DNA of 64,000 nucleotides from Pseudomonadales bacterium (GTDB lineage: Bacteria > Pseudomonadota > Gammaproteobacteria > Pseudomonadales > Azotimanducaceae): the NCBI GenBank assembly GCA_024234635.1, contig JACKNX010000005.1, positions 1-64,000 on the forward strand, given 5' to 3'. This document shows, in pieces, positions 34,677 to 43,829 of this stretch (its first letter is position 1; each line of letters begins with the position of its first letter). The notes beneath the pieces were generated by a model. That model saw only the letters and a program-made list of their open reading frames with translations, was not told where the DNA came from and did no database searches. Made by a program: the position numbers and the translations under genes.

Positions 34677-36464
34677 TCAGCCCGCGGAGTAGTTGCCGAC
34701 CTGGGGAATGTGGACGACGCTGCGCTGCATGTCCCAGGCATTGGTGGGACAGCGCTCCGCGCACAGTCCACAGTGCAGGCACACATCCTCGTCCTTCACC
34801 ATCACGCGTCCGGTTTTCAGCCCGTCGGCGACATAGATGGCCTGTTCCGGGTTGAGCGCCGGCGCAGTGAGGTTCTGACGCAGATCAATCTCCTCCGCGT
34901 CCGCGGTGAAGGTGATGCAGTCCATCGGACAGATGTCCACGCAGGCGTCGCACTCGATGCACAGCTTGGGTGTGAACACCGTCTGCACGTCACAATTGAG
35001 GCAACGCTGTGCTTCCTGGGCGCCAAGCTTGCGGTCGAAGCCCAGTTCCACCTCCAGCTTGAGATCGTGCAACGCCTTGTCACGATCGGCGTGGGGCACG
35101 AGGTGTCGCGCCGACGGATCGTGCCGGCTGTCGTAGGCCCATTCGTGTACGCCCATCTTGGCGCTCACGAGATTCAGATGCTCCGGTGGACGATCCGCAT
35201 GCAGATCCTTGCCCTGCAGGAACAGATGCATGGAGATGGCCGCCTTGTGGGCATGGGCGGATGCCCAGATGATGTTCTCCGGTCCGAACGCGGCATCGCC
35301 ACCAAAGAAGATCTGCGGATGCGTTGATTGCAGGGTCACCTCGTCCAGCACCGGACAGTCCCACTTGTCGAACTCGATGCCGATATCACGCTCGATCCAG
35401 GGACAGTGGTTTTCCTGGCCGATGGCCATCAGCACGTGGTCGCATTCGACATACTCGTCAGGCTCGCCGGACGGCTCGTAGCGCAATCTGCCGTCTTCGC
35501 CGTACACGGGCTTGACCACTTCGAACACAATGCCCTTGAGCTTGCCGTTTTCGTGGACGAATTCTTTCGGCGGCCTGTTGTTGATGATCGGAATGCCTTC
35601 CGCCATCGCATCTTCCTTTTCCCAGGGCGATGCCTTCATGACTTCGAACGCGCTGCGCACTATCACCTTTACCGATTCGGCGCCCAGACGCACGGCGGTG
35701 CGGCAGCAGTCCATGGCGGTATTCCCCCCGCCCATGACGATCACCTTGCCGGAGATGCCCGTGGTGTGGCCAAAGGCGACACTGGAGAGCCAGTCGATGC
35801 CGATGGAAACGTGCGCGTCCACTTCCTTGCGGCCCGGCAGGTCGAGGTCCCGCCCGCGCGGGGCGCCGGTGCCCACAAAATAGGCGTCATAACCCAGGTC
35901 CAGCATGGCCTTCATGCTGGTGATCGGATGGTTGAAGTGCGTCTGCACACCCATGTCGAGGATAAGATTCACTTCCTCGTCCAGCACCGCCTCGGGCAGC
36001 CGGAACGCGGGGATCTGGCTGCGCATCATGCCGCCGCCGCCGGGGTCCTTGTCGAATACGTGGACCTCATAACCCATCGGCATGAGATCGCGCGCCACGG
36101 CCAGCGAAGCCGGCCCGGCACCAAGAAGAGCGACCTTTTTACCGTTCTTCGTTGTCGGTACCCGCGGCAGCCAGGGGGTAACGTCACCCTTGTTGTCCGC
36201 GGCAACCCGCTTCAGGCGGCAGATGGCCACCGGCTTTTCCTCGGTGCGCACCCGCCGGCAGGCCGGTTCGCAGGGACGGTCGCAGGTGCGCCCCAGTACG
36301 CCGGGAAACACATTCGAGTCCCAGTTGAGCATGTACGCTTCGGTATAACGTTCCTGCGCGATGAGGCGGATGTACTCGGGCACCGGCGTATGCGCGGGGC
36401 ACGCCCACTGACAATCCACCACCTTGTGAAAGTAGTTCGGATCAAGAATATTGGTCGGTTTCAT
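34677..36464 (-). CDS. GltD-like FAD/NAD(P)-binding Fe-S oxidoreductase subunit of the 2-oxoacid oxidoreductase
   Basis: A 595-residue protein starting at MKPTNILDPNYF (36462-36464). Domain order: an N-terminal Fe-S domain as in glutamate synthase small subunit (CQWACPAHTPVPEY, GRTCDRPCEPACRR), an FAD domain (ALLGAGPASLAVARDL), an NAD(P) domain (VIVMGGGNTAMDCCRTA), then two 4Fe-4S motifs at the C-terminus (CIECDACVDICP and CLHCGLCAERCP). It should link the oxidoreductase to NADP(H) or ferredoxin. This matches the extra 60-kDa FAD subunit of the Azoarcus evansii KorABC enzyme as I recall it. It is 38 bases upstream of the alpha gene. Confidence 0.85.
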   Translation of the reverse strand: MKPTNILDPNYFHKVVDCQWACPAHTPVPEYIRLIAQERYTEAYMLNWDSNVFPGVLGRTCDRPCEPACRRVRTEEKPVAICRLKRVAADNKGDVTPWLPRVPTTKNGKKVALLGAGPASLAVARDLMPMGYEVHVFDKDPGGGGMMRSQIPAFRLPEAVLDEEVNLILDMGVQTHFNHPITSMKAMLDLGYDAYFVGTGAPRGRDLDLPGRKEVDAHVSIGIDWLSSVAFGHTTGISGKVIVMGGGNTAMDCCRTAVRLGAESVKVIVRSAFEVMKASPWEKEDAMAEGIPIINNRPPKEFVHENGKLKGIVFEVVKPVYGEDGRLRYEPSGEPDEYVECDHVLMAIGQENHCPWIERDIGIEFDKWDCPVLDEVTLQSTHPQIFFGGDAAFGPENIIWASAHAHKAAISMHLFLQGKDLHADRPPEHLNLVSAKMGVHEWAYDSRHDPSARHLVPHADRDKALHDLKLEVELGFDRKLGAQEAQRCLNCDVQTVFTPKLCIECDACVDICPMDCITFTADAEEIDLRQNLTAPALNPEQAIYVADGLKTGRVMVKDEDVCLHCGLCAERCPTNAWDMQRSVVHIPQVGNYSAG

Positions 36465-36714
36465 CAAGCTTCCGGACGGGAGACTGGCGAAAAGAAGCGA
36501 GCCGTAGGGCAAACCCGGTTACTCTAACGGCAAGCCTGAACCAAGGCCAGTTATCAATAGCGTTTTTCCGAAACCCGTTTCAATTTGAGGGGCCACCCCG
36601 CCAGGTGACCGCTGCGGGGGAGATGACGCCGTACGCTCCCGGCGCCGGATACGCCGGACGCTGCCGGCAGATTTCGCCGCGCGCCGGCCAATCTTGGCTA
36701 GAATTCGCGCCCTC

Positions 36715-39700
36715 ATGGACACCCACGCCTCTCCCCCGATGCTCCCGACGCCCACGACGCCCCCGCTGCTGTCGCCACTGGACGCCCGCAGCGCCCTGCC
36801 GCCCGCCGGCCAGCGGCTGAACTGGCTGCGCCTGGACACCCTGTCGGCGGCACGTGCGATTGCCACCGCCTCCACCGGAGATCTCAGCGTCGTCGTCGCC
36901 GCATCGTCCGCTTCCGCGCGGGTGCTCGCCGGTGCCCTGCGCTTCTTTCTCCCGGCGACGACCGAAGTGCTGGAATTTCCGGACTGGGAGACGCTCCCCT
37001 ACGATCCGTTCTCGCCCCACGAGGACATCGCCGCCGACCGCCTGCGCATCCTCCGCCGCCTTCCTGGATTGCGCGGCGGCGTCCTGGTGTTGCCGGTGCA
37101 GACACTCCTGCAGCGCCTGGCGCCCCGTCATTTCCTGGCCACCGAAGGCCTGCACCTGGCTGTGGGAGAGCGTTTCGACCTGCACCAGCAGCGCCGATTG
37201 CTGGAGACCGCAGGCTATCAGGCCGTGGAAACGGTCACGGGTCATGGCCAGTTCGCGGTTCGTGGCGCCCTGCTCGACCTGTTCCCGACCGGGCACGATC
37301 TGCCGGTGCGCATCGATCTGTTCGATGACGAAATCGAGAGCCTCCGATATTTCGACCCCGACACCCAGCGCACCGTCGAAAACGTCACGCGCATCGACAT
37401 CCTGCCGGCAAGGGAGTTTCCCTTCGATGCCACGGCCATCAGCCGTTTCCGCAACGCCTGGCACCATGCCTTCGATGTTGATGTGCGCCGCTGCAGCGTC
37501 TACCAGGATGTCAGCAACAACATCCCGCCTGCCGGTATCGAGTACTACCTGCCGTTTTTCTTCGACGGAAAACTGGATACTTTTTTTGACTATTTGCCCG
37601 CTTCCGCCCGCTTTTTCCTGGCCGGGACCGCCGAAGATGCAGGGCGTCAATTTCTTGACGATGTCAGGGCGCGTTACGAAAACCTGCGCCATGACCTAGA
37701 AAGACCAATCATTTCCCCCGCCGAACTTTATCTGGACATTGACTGGTTCAGGCAAGGCCTTGTTTCCAGGGCGCAGGCCTGGTGGCACGCCGGTGAGGCC
37801 GACGTCCGCCACGCCCGTCCTTTCGCCACCGAGGTCATCGTCGACATCGCCTTCGACCCCCACGCGGACCAGCCCGCACGCCGGCTGCACGACTGGCTGC
37901 GTGGGCGCCCGAGCCTGCGCGTGCTGTTCACGGCGGAAAGCCACGGTCGCCTGGAGCTACTCGCTGAACATCTGCGGCGGGCGGGCCTGACGACCACCGA
38001 ATACGCCACGCTTGCCGACTTCCTCGCGGCGGACCAGGCGCACGGCGTGTGCATCGCCGATCTCGCCGACAGCGCCCGGTTCGACGACCTCGCGGTCATC
38101 TCCGAAAGCCAGTTGTTCGGCGCCCGGCCTGCCGAACGCAGTCTGCAGACCCGGGGCGGCCGCGTCGTCGACCCCGGCGAGATCATCCGCAATCTCACCG
38201 AGCTCAACGTCGGCGCCCCGGTCATCCACCTCGAACACGGTGTCGGTCGCTACCAGGGACTGACCACGCTCGAGATCGATGGCGCCATGCACGAGTTCCT
38301 GGAGCTGCGGTACGCGGACGATGCCAGGCTGTACGTGCCAGTTGCCTCGCTGCACCTCATCAGCCGCTACACGGGCGCAGACGAAGCGCTGGCGCCACTG
38401 CACCGGCTCGGCTCGGATCAGTGGGACAAGGCACGTCGCAAAGCCGCCGAGAAAGCCGCCGACGTCGCTGCCGAACTGCTGGACATCCACGCGCACCGCA
38501 TGGCCCGTCACTCGCGCAGTTTCCGCATTCCCGAAGCCGACTACGCCCGCTTCGTGGAGCAGTTTGCCTTCGACCTGACCGCGGATCAGGCGGCGGCGAT
38601 CGAGGCGGTGATGCAGGATCTCGCCTCGGAGCAGGCCACGGATCGGCTGATCTGCGGCGACGTCGGCTTCGGCAAGACCGAGGTGGCGATGCGCGCCGCG
38701 TTCGTCGCCGTACAGAACGGCGCCCAGGTTGCCGTCCTGGTTCCAACCACCCTGCTCGCCCAGCAGCACGGCGAATCCTTCCGGGAACGGTTCGCCGACT
38801 GGCCGGTGCGCGTGGAAGTGCTGTCGCGCCTGCGCACGGGCAGTGAGTTGAGCCGGTCCGCCGACGAGCTGGCCAGCGGCCGCATCGACATCGTCATCGG
38901 CACCCACAAACTGCTCAGCGACGCATTCCGCTTCCGCGACCTCGGGCTGGTCATCATCGACGAGGAACATCGCTTCGGAGTGCGTCAGAAGGAACGCCTG
39001 AAAGCCCTGCGCGCCGAGGTGGATATCCTGACCCTTACCGCTACCCCCATTCCGCGGACGCTGAACATGGCCATGAGCGGCATGCGCGATCTCTCCATCA
39101 TCGCCACGCCGCCCGCGAGGCGACTGTCCATCAAGACCTTCGTACAGGAAAAGCGCAGCGCCGTGGTGCGCGAGGCCATCGGTCGCGAACTCATGCGGGG
39201 TGGGCAGGTGTTCTACGTGCACAACGAGGTGCGCAACATCGAGCAGATTGCCACGGAGCTGGCGGAACTGGTGCCGGAGGCCCGCATCGGCATCGGGCAC
39301 GGACAGATGCCGGCACGGGCACTCGAACGGGTGATGAACGACTTCTACCACCGCCAGCTCAATGTGCTGCTGTGCACCACCATCATCGAAACCGGCATCG
39401 ACATCCCGAACGCCAACACCATCATCATCGAACGCGCGGACCGCTTCGGGCTGGCGCAACTGCACCAGTTGCGGGGCCGCGTGGGTCGCTCGCACCGCCA
39501 GGCCTATGCCTACCTGCTCACGCCTCATCAGAAGGCGATGACGGCCGACGCCATCAAGCGTCTCGAAGCGATTCAGGCCGCGGGCGACCTGGGGGTGGGT
39601 TTCACCCTGGCCACGCATGACATGGAAATCCGCGGCGCCGGTGAGCTGCTGGGCGAAGATCAGTCCGGGCAGATCGAGGCGGTCGGGTTCTCCCTGTACA

Positions 39701-40311
39701 TGGAGATGCTCGAACGCGCGGTGGCGGCGCTGCGCGATGGTCGCTCACCCGATCTGGGCGGGCCGCTGGCCTATGTCAGCCAGGAAGTGAACCTGCATGC
39801 GCCTGCGCTGATCCCTGAAGACTATCTGCCGGACGTGCATACCCGGCTCATGCTGTACAAGCGCATTTCCAGCGCCAGCAGCACCGAGGCGCTGGAGAAT
39901 CTGCAGGTGGAGCTCGTGGACCGCTTCGGCAAGCTGCCGGACGCCGCCAGCCGGCTGTTCGGCGTCACGCGCCTGAAGCTCAAGGCACAGGCGCTCGGCA
40001 TACGCCGGCTGGACATCGGCCCCGAGGCCGGACGGGTGGAGTTCGGCGAGCGCACCAGCGTGGACCCGTTCGCGGTCATTCAGCTCATCCAGCGCCAGGG
40101 CACAACCTATCGACTGGATGGGCCGCACACACTGCGCACGCGCCGACCACTGCCGGAGTTCGCCGACAGGGAGGCTTTTGCCGACGAACTGCTCGCCCGT
40201 CTGCGCGCCGCCCCGGATGGCGCGGACGATTCCACGCCCGTGAGCCACGCCAGCCCGGCGAGTGCGCCAAACCCCAGACGCGCAAAGAAAAAAGGACGCT
40301 CCGCACGATGA
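36715..40311 (+). CDS. mfd: Transcription-repair coupling factor Mfd
   Basis: Mfd pushes stalled RNA polymerase off DNA damage and recruits UvrA. The 1198-residue protein is slightly longer than E. coli Mfd (1148), mostly by a Pro-rich N-terminus and a basic tail (RRAKKKGRSAR). The UvrB-homologous part lies near residues 65-270. The RNA-polymerase interaction domain has VIHLEHGVGRYQGL. The RecG-like motor follows with Walker A GDVGFGKTEVA (Lys654), DEEH at 749-752 and RGRVGRSHRQAYAYLL. ATG 36715 is chosen over a TTG seven codons before it. The gene diverges from the oxidoreductase operon. Confidence 0.97.
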   Translation: MDTHASPPMLPTPTTPPLLSPLDARSALPPAGQRLNWLRLDTLSAARAIATASTGDLSVVVAASSASARVLAGALRFFLPATTEVLEFPDWETLPYDPFSPHEDIAADRLRILRRLPGLRGGVLVLPVQTLLQRLAPRHFLATEGLHLAVGERFDLHQQRRLLETAGYQAVETVTGHGQFAVRGALLDLFPTGHDLPVRIDLFDDEIESLRYFDPDTQRTVENVTRIDILPAREFPFDATAISRFRNAWHHAFDVDVRRCSVYQDVSNNIPPAGIEYYLPFFFDGKLDTFFDYLPASARFFLAGTAEDAGRQFLDDVRARYENLRHDLERPIISPAELYLDIDWFRQGLVSRAQAWWHAGEADVRHARPFATEVIVDIAFDPHADQPARRLHDWLRGRPSLRVLFTAESHGRLELLAEHLRRAGLTTTEYATLADFLAADQAHGVCIADLADSARFDDLAVISESQLFGARPAERSLQTRGGRVVDPGEIIRNLTELNVGAPVIHLEHGVGRYQGLTTLEIDGAMHEFLELRYADDARLYVPVASLHLISRYTGADEALAPLHRLGSDQWDKARRKAAEKAADVAAELLDIHAHRMARHSRSFRIPEADYARFVEQFAFDLTADQAAAIEAVMQDLASEQATDRLICGDVGFGKTEVAMRAAFVAVQNGAQVAVLVPTTLLAQQHGESFRERFADWPVRVEVLSRLRTGSELSRSADELASGRIDIVIGTHKLLSDAFRFRDLGLVIIDEEHRFGVRQKERLKALRAEVDILTLTATPIPRTLNMAMSGMRDLSIIATPPARRLSIKTFVQEKRSAVVREAIGRELMRGGQVFYVHNEVRNIEQIATELAELVPEARIGIGHGQMPARALERVMNDFYHRQLNVLLCTTIIETGIDIPNANTIIIERADRFGLAQLHQLRGRVGRSHRQAYAYLLTPHQKAMTADAIKRLEAIQAAGDLGVGFTLATHDMEIRGAGELLGEDQSGQIEAVGFSLYMEMLERAVAALRDGRSPDLGGPLAYVSQEVNLHAPALIPEDYLPDVHTRLMLYKRISSASSTEALENLQVELVDRFGKLPDAASRLFGVTRLKLKAQALGIRRLDIGPEAGRVEFGERTSVDPFAVIQLIQRQGTTYRLDGPHTLRTRRPLPEFADREAFADELLARLRAAPDGADDSTPVSHASPASAPNPRRAKKKGRSAR

Positions 40312-41249
40312 CACGACCACCGCCAGCGCTTGCTTGCGCAACGCTGCTATTGCTTGGCTCTGCGGGCCACGCTGACGAAGTCACCCTGAACGATCTGGGT
40401 GGCTATGTATCGCCGGCATGGCACACGGTGGAAATCGTCGTATTCGATCGCCCTGGCACACCGGACACCGTCGACGGTCGCCCGCAGGCAGTGTCCGCGC
40501 CACGGCGCTACGGCCGCGATCTCTTGCAGCTGCAGCCGGTCGACGGCTACCAGGCCCCGGTCCTGCTGGACGCGCAAACACGGGACTGCCTGGAACATCC
40601 ACCCGAGCCCAGACGCGCCGCCGGCGCCCGGGACAACGCGGTTGCGGCGCCGGATTCCGCACCGTCGCCCGCTGCGCCGCTGCCGGAACCGGACGCGGAA
40701 GAACTGCTGGTGGCCGCCTCGGCCCGGTGGGAGGAATCCCTTCGCGCGAGCCGCTACACCGAGGCACCACCGGAATCCTGGCGGCTCACGGCGGCGGCTG
40801 ACCGGCTGGGAACACAGGCTGGCGCACGCATCCTCGCGCACCTGCGCTGGCATCAGGAACTGCCGCCGCCGCAACGCTCGCAGCCGCTGTTGATCCAGGC
40901 TGGGGGCAACGCCGGTGAACTGCGTGAGCTGGAAGGCACCGTGACCGTCGGCAAGGACGACAACATCCTGGTCCGCGCCACGTTCTGGTTGCACGGCCCG
41001 CACATCGGCGCCAAACCACGACCGCTGGCGGTGTCGGCACAAGGCAATTACGGCGAAAGCCCGTGGGAACCCTTGTCGCTGGGCAACTATCTCGCGCTGT
41101 CGGAGGCGCGTTACCTGCTGCCGGGTGAAGTGAACTACCTGGATCATCCCCGTCTCGGGGTGCTGGTTGTGGTGGAGCCGGTTGCGGTTCCCGCCGAACT
41201 GGCCGCGCTATTCGAAACCGCGAAGGCAGCGCGCAAGCAGCAGCGCTAG
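40308..41249 (+). CDS. csiV: CsiV-like peptidoglycan-binding periplasmic protein
   Basis: A 313-residue exported protein with a short signal peptide (ALACATLLLLGSAGHA). It has the family features WHTVEIVVFDRP at the N-terminus and YLLPGEVNYLDHPRLGVLV near the end; the middle is Pro/Ala-rich and variable. In Vibrio CsiV binds peptidoglycan and is needed for LpoA-PBP1a function. Its start overlaps the mfd stop (ATGA), the same arrangement as in Pseudomonas (PA3002-PA3003, from memory). Its 3' end overlaps the convergent phosphorylase gene by about 42 bases. Confidence 0.82.
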   Translation: MTRPPPALACATLLLLGSAGHADEVTLNDLGGYVSPAWHTVEIVVFDRPGTPDTVDGRPQAVSAPRRYGRDLLQLQPVDGYQAPVLLDAQTRDCLEHPPEPRRAAGARDNAVAAPDSAPSPAAPLPEPDAEELLVAASARWEESLRASRYTEAPPESWRLTAAADRLGTQAGARILAHLRWHQELPPPQRSQPLLIQAGGNAGELRELEGTVTVGKDDNILVRATFWLHGPHIGAKPRPLAVSAQGNYGESPWEPLSLGNYLALSEARYLLPGEVNYLDHPRLGVLVVVEPVAVPAELAALFETAKAARKQQR

Positions 41250-41927
41250 CTGGTCTCCGCTCGCCGCGGCAATACGCGACATGTCCGCCGGGTCGATCTC
41301 GCCGCGCCCGGCGGCAGGGTTCACCACCAGGCAGAGACTCGCGTAGGGAATTTCAAGCTCACGGGCGAGCACGGCCTCCGGCATTGCCGTCATGCCTACC
41401 ACCGAACAACCATCACGTGCCATGCGGTCGATCTCCGCCACGGTCTCGAGCCGCGGTCCCTGGGTGCAGCCGTACACACCCTGCGCATGACAACGACACC
41501 CGGCCTCACGCGCGGCTGTAAGCAGACGGGCACGCAACGCAGCGTCGAAAGGCACATCGAACGCCACGTGCACGACAGCGTCCGCCGCCGCGTAGCTGGT
41601 CTCCCGCCCCCAGGTGTAGTCGATGAGCTGATCGGGAACCAGAAGGTCTCCGGGGGCCAGTGCGGCATCGATTCCACCGGTCGTGTGCAGGGCAACGAGC
41701 GCCGTGGCACCGGCTTCAACAAGCGCATGCACGTTGGCGCGATAGTTGATCCGATGGGGCGCCAGCGACCGGCCTTCGCCATGTCGCGCCAGCTCCAGAA
41801 CCTCGCCACCGGCGAGCCGGGTGCGCCAGACCGGTGAGGATGGCGCTCCCCACGGCGTCCCGGCGGAACGTTCGATGTCGCGGCCGATGGCGGGCAGCAT
41901 CGCCGACCCGCTGATGATTCCGAGCAT
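41208..41927 (-). CDS. S-methyl-5'-thioinosine phosphorylase-type MTAP family protein
   Basis: A 239-residue nucleoside phosphorylase of the MTAP/PNP family. It has the phosphate-side RHGEGRSLAPHRINYRAN, the CTQGPRLET segment and GMTAMPEAVLARE. The position after csiV and near lexA is that of P. aeruginosa PA3004, shown to split 5'-methylthioinosine into hypoxanthine and methylthioribose-1-phosphate. That specificity is inferred from family and place. The upstream gene, one base away, encodes a hypoxanthine-type phosphoribosyltransferase that could re-use the hypoxanthine. Confidence 0.85.
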   Translation of the reverse strand: MLGIISGSAMLPAIGRDIERSAGTPWGAPSSPVWRTRLAGGEVLELARHGEGRSLAPHRINYRANVHALVEAGATALVALHTTGGIDAALAPGDLLVPDQLIDYTWGRETSYAAADAVVHVAFDVPFDAALRARLLTAAREAGCRCHAQGVYGCTQGPRLETVAEIDRMARDGCSVVGMTAMPEAVLARELEIPYASLCLVVNPAAGRGEIDPADMSRIAAASGDQLALLLARCLRGFE

Positions 41928-41928
41928 C

Positions 41929-42501
41929 TCAGGTATCTCCCGGCTGGAGCATGCGAATCTCCGGCAGGTTTCGCCAGTAGCCGCGGTAATCCATCCCGCA
42001 GCCGATCAGCCAGCCCTCACCGCACTCGACGAGGTGGAAGTCCGGTGGTGGTTGCGTCTGGTCCGCGCGCTGACGACGCACCAGCACCGCGCTGACGACA
42101 CGCGCCGCACCTCGTTCACGCAGGTGGCTGGCCAGCAGATTGAGGGTGATACCGGCATCGAAGATGTCATCCACGAGCAGCACCGTGCGGCCGGTGACTT
42201 CCGCGCTCAGCGGCGCCAGAAACCGCAGCGCCCCGCCCTCGGTGGCATTGCCATAACGCGATACCTGCACGCTTGCCTGCTGTAGCGGAAAGCGCAGGCG
42301 TGCCATCAACTGACCGGACAGGTAGAGCCCGCCCTGCAGCACGGCAACAAGCAACGGATTCGTTTCACCCAGCGCCAGCGTCAGGCGCACCGCCAGCCTG
42401 TCGATGCCGGCGCGCACAGCGTCGGCATCGAGTACGGTACGCGCACGTTCGCCGATGACCGCGACATCGCCCGGCACGATCCCAGCATCAGGCATCACCA
42501 C
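41929..42501 (-). CDS. hpt: Hypoxanthine-guanine phosphoribosyltransferase
   Basis: A type I phosphoribosyltransferase of 190 residues. The PRPP loop VLLVDDIFDAGITL holds the two acidic residues and the phosphate-binding turn. LVAVLQGGLYLSGQL and a C-terminal WLIGCGMDYRGYWRNLPEI are as in Hpt. It should convert hypoxanthine or guanine to IMP or GMP. The start is GTG 42499-42501 with AGGGGG five bases before; a GTG and an ATG follow as the second and third codons. It is the first gene of a two-gene purine-salvage unit with the phosphorylase. Confidence 0.88.
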   Translation of the reverse strand: MVMPDAGIVPGDVAVIGERARTVLDADAVRAGIDRLAVRLTLALGETNPLLVAVLQGGLYLSGQLMARLRFPLQQASVQVSRYGNATEGGALRFLAPLSAEVTGRTVLLVDDIFDAGITLNLLASHLRERGAARVVSAVLVRRQRADQTQPPPDFHLVECGEGWLIGCGMDYRGYWRNLPEIRMLQPGDT

Positions 42502-42538
42502 GCGTACCCCCTGGTTGCACCCGCATTCCTGATACCGG

Positions 42539-43783
42539 TCAGAAGAACCATTTCAGCTCCACCTGCGCATAGTCTTCGTTCTGCAGGAACGCACCTGCGT
42601 GACCGCGATCGGCCAGCCACGATTGTGGTGCGTCGCGAACGAGATGATGCGAACCCCCAAACGTTCTCGCCTCCACGCTGACGGTGAGATGGTCGCCAAT
42701 ACGGCGACTGCCTTCCACGCTCATGACCGTCTCGCGGCTCGTCGTGTCGCGGACCACGCCCAGAAGCAGCTGGGAATCATTGGCATCATTGAAACCAAAC
42801 CGCAGACCGACGGCAACGTCGTCCTGAAACAAGGTATCGAAAGCCTCTTTGCCGCGTTCGTCATGAAAGTACTCACCCACGAGTCCAAGGTCGACGGTCG
42901 TGCCGAATACTCCGACGATGGTGTACTCCAAACCGGTCGCGGTAGCGACGAAACGCTCACCCTGTCCGCCGCGGGAAAGCGCCTCGAGTTTGAACGCCCA
43001 GTTCCCACGCAGGTACTGCGCATCCACCCCCGTCTGGTCGATAACGGGATACTCCGGCACCAGGACCGGCAATGCACCGCCCTGCCGTTGTTCCAGCAGG
43101 AAATCCGGCGACCGGCCGGTACCGTGAAACTGGGACAGGCCAATGTCCAGGCCACCAATCTGATGCGACCAGCGAACAGCCAGATCGATGCGCCGCTGCC
43201 TTTTCGACGACGCGTAGCGCGCGCCATGGGTGTCGATCTCAAACGGCAGCGCCAGACGACCGTTGCGGCCAGGGAAGGTGCGTTCACGGAAACCGGTGAG
43301 CGCAAACAGATCCAGCGTTCCCCACGTGCGCAGCAGGGAGAGCTGGATCATCGGCTGCCCGAGTTTGTCTTCACCGTCGATGTTCTCCACCAGATCGGTC
43401 TGATTGATGATGTCCACCAGGTGAGCAAACTCGACAACGCCCCAGAACTCCTGCTTGAAACCCACCGACAATTCCCAGTCGTCGCCCAGCGTGGAGAGGA
43501 ACAACTCCCTCAGATCCGCGTGCGAGCGTTTGTCGTCGTCGCTGTCGATACGCACGAACGGGGTGACAACCAGGCGCGAACTGTCGCCCGTCTCGAGCAC
43601 CATTTCCACCTGCGCCGATCCGCTGAAGGCGCCGCGGTCCTGTCCGTTCAGACCCTGACTTGGGAAATGACGCATCTCCACAGCTATCGCCGCATCCAGA
43701 TCCGCCGCGCGCACTGCGGCGGCCCAGAACACGCAGGCCAACAGCACGCACAGGAGTGGCCACGGCGCTGGCTTCCACCGCAT
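42539..43783 (-). CDS. Outer-membrane beta-barrel protein of unknown function
   Basis: A 414-residue protein with a signal peptide (PWPLLCVLLACVFWAAAVRA) and many alternating strands, ending in VELKWFF, the C-terminal Phe expected of outer-membrane barrels. Segments such as LRELFLSTLGDDWELSVGFKQ followed by EFWGVVEFAHLVDIINQTD recall DUF1302-like or phosphate-porin-like proteins, but I cannot name a function. The start ATG (43781-43783) has no SD-like sequence, and the LexA boxes of the divergent lexA begin three bases upstream of it, so SOS control of both genes is possible. Confidence 0.75.
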   Translation of the reverse strand: MRWKPAPWPLLCVLLACVFWAAAVRAADLDAAIAVEMRHFPSQGLNGQDRGAFSGSAQVEMVLETGDSSRLVVTPFVRIDSDDDKRSHADLRELFLSTLGDDWELSVGFKQEFWGVVEFAHLVDIINQTDLVENIDGEDKLGQPMIQLSLLRTWGTLDLFALTGFRERTFPGRNGRLALPFEIDTHGARYASSKRQRRIDLAVRWSHQIGGLDIGLSQFHGTGRSPDFLLEQRQGGALPVLVPEYPVIDQTGVDAQYLRGNWAFKLEALSRGGQGERFVATATGLEYTIVGVFGTTVDLGLVGEYFHDERGKEAFDTLFQDDVAVGLRFGFNDANDSQLLLGVVRDTTSRETVMSVEGSRRIGDHLTVSVEARTFGGSHHLVRDAPQSWLADRGHAGAFLQNEDYAQVELKWFF

Positions 43784-43785
43784 TA

Positions 43786-43801
43786 CTGTATATAATCCCA
43801 G
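43786..43801. promoter_or_regulatory. LexA (SOS) box 1
   Basis: CTGT-ATATAATC-CCAG differs from the gammaproteobacterial consensus CTGT-N8-ACAG at one position. It lies between the divergent starts of the outer-membrane protein gene (43783) and lexA (43830). Confidence 0.75.
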
Positions 43802-43805
43802 CCTA

Positions 43806-43821
43806 CTGGATATATTCACAG
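43806..43821. promoter_or_regulatory. LexA (SOS) box 2
   Basis: CTGG-ATATATTC-ACAG differs from CTGT-N8-ACAG at one position. It starts 20 bases after box 1, two helical turns, on the same face. Paired boxes before lexA are known in E. coli and Pseudomonas and give tight autorepression. Confidence 0.8.
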
Positions 43822-43829
43822 GTCCCCTC

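Noticed and set aside
37957..39618. 553-codon minus-strand open frame inside mfd
   Set aside because: It lies wholly opposite conserved Mfd motor motifs, and the translation has no recognisable domain.
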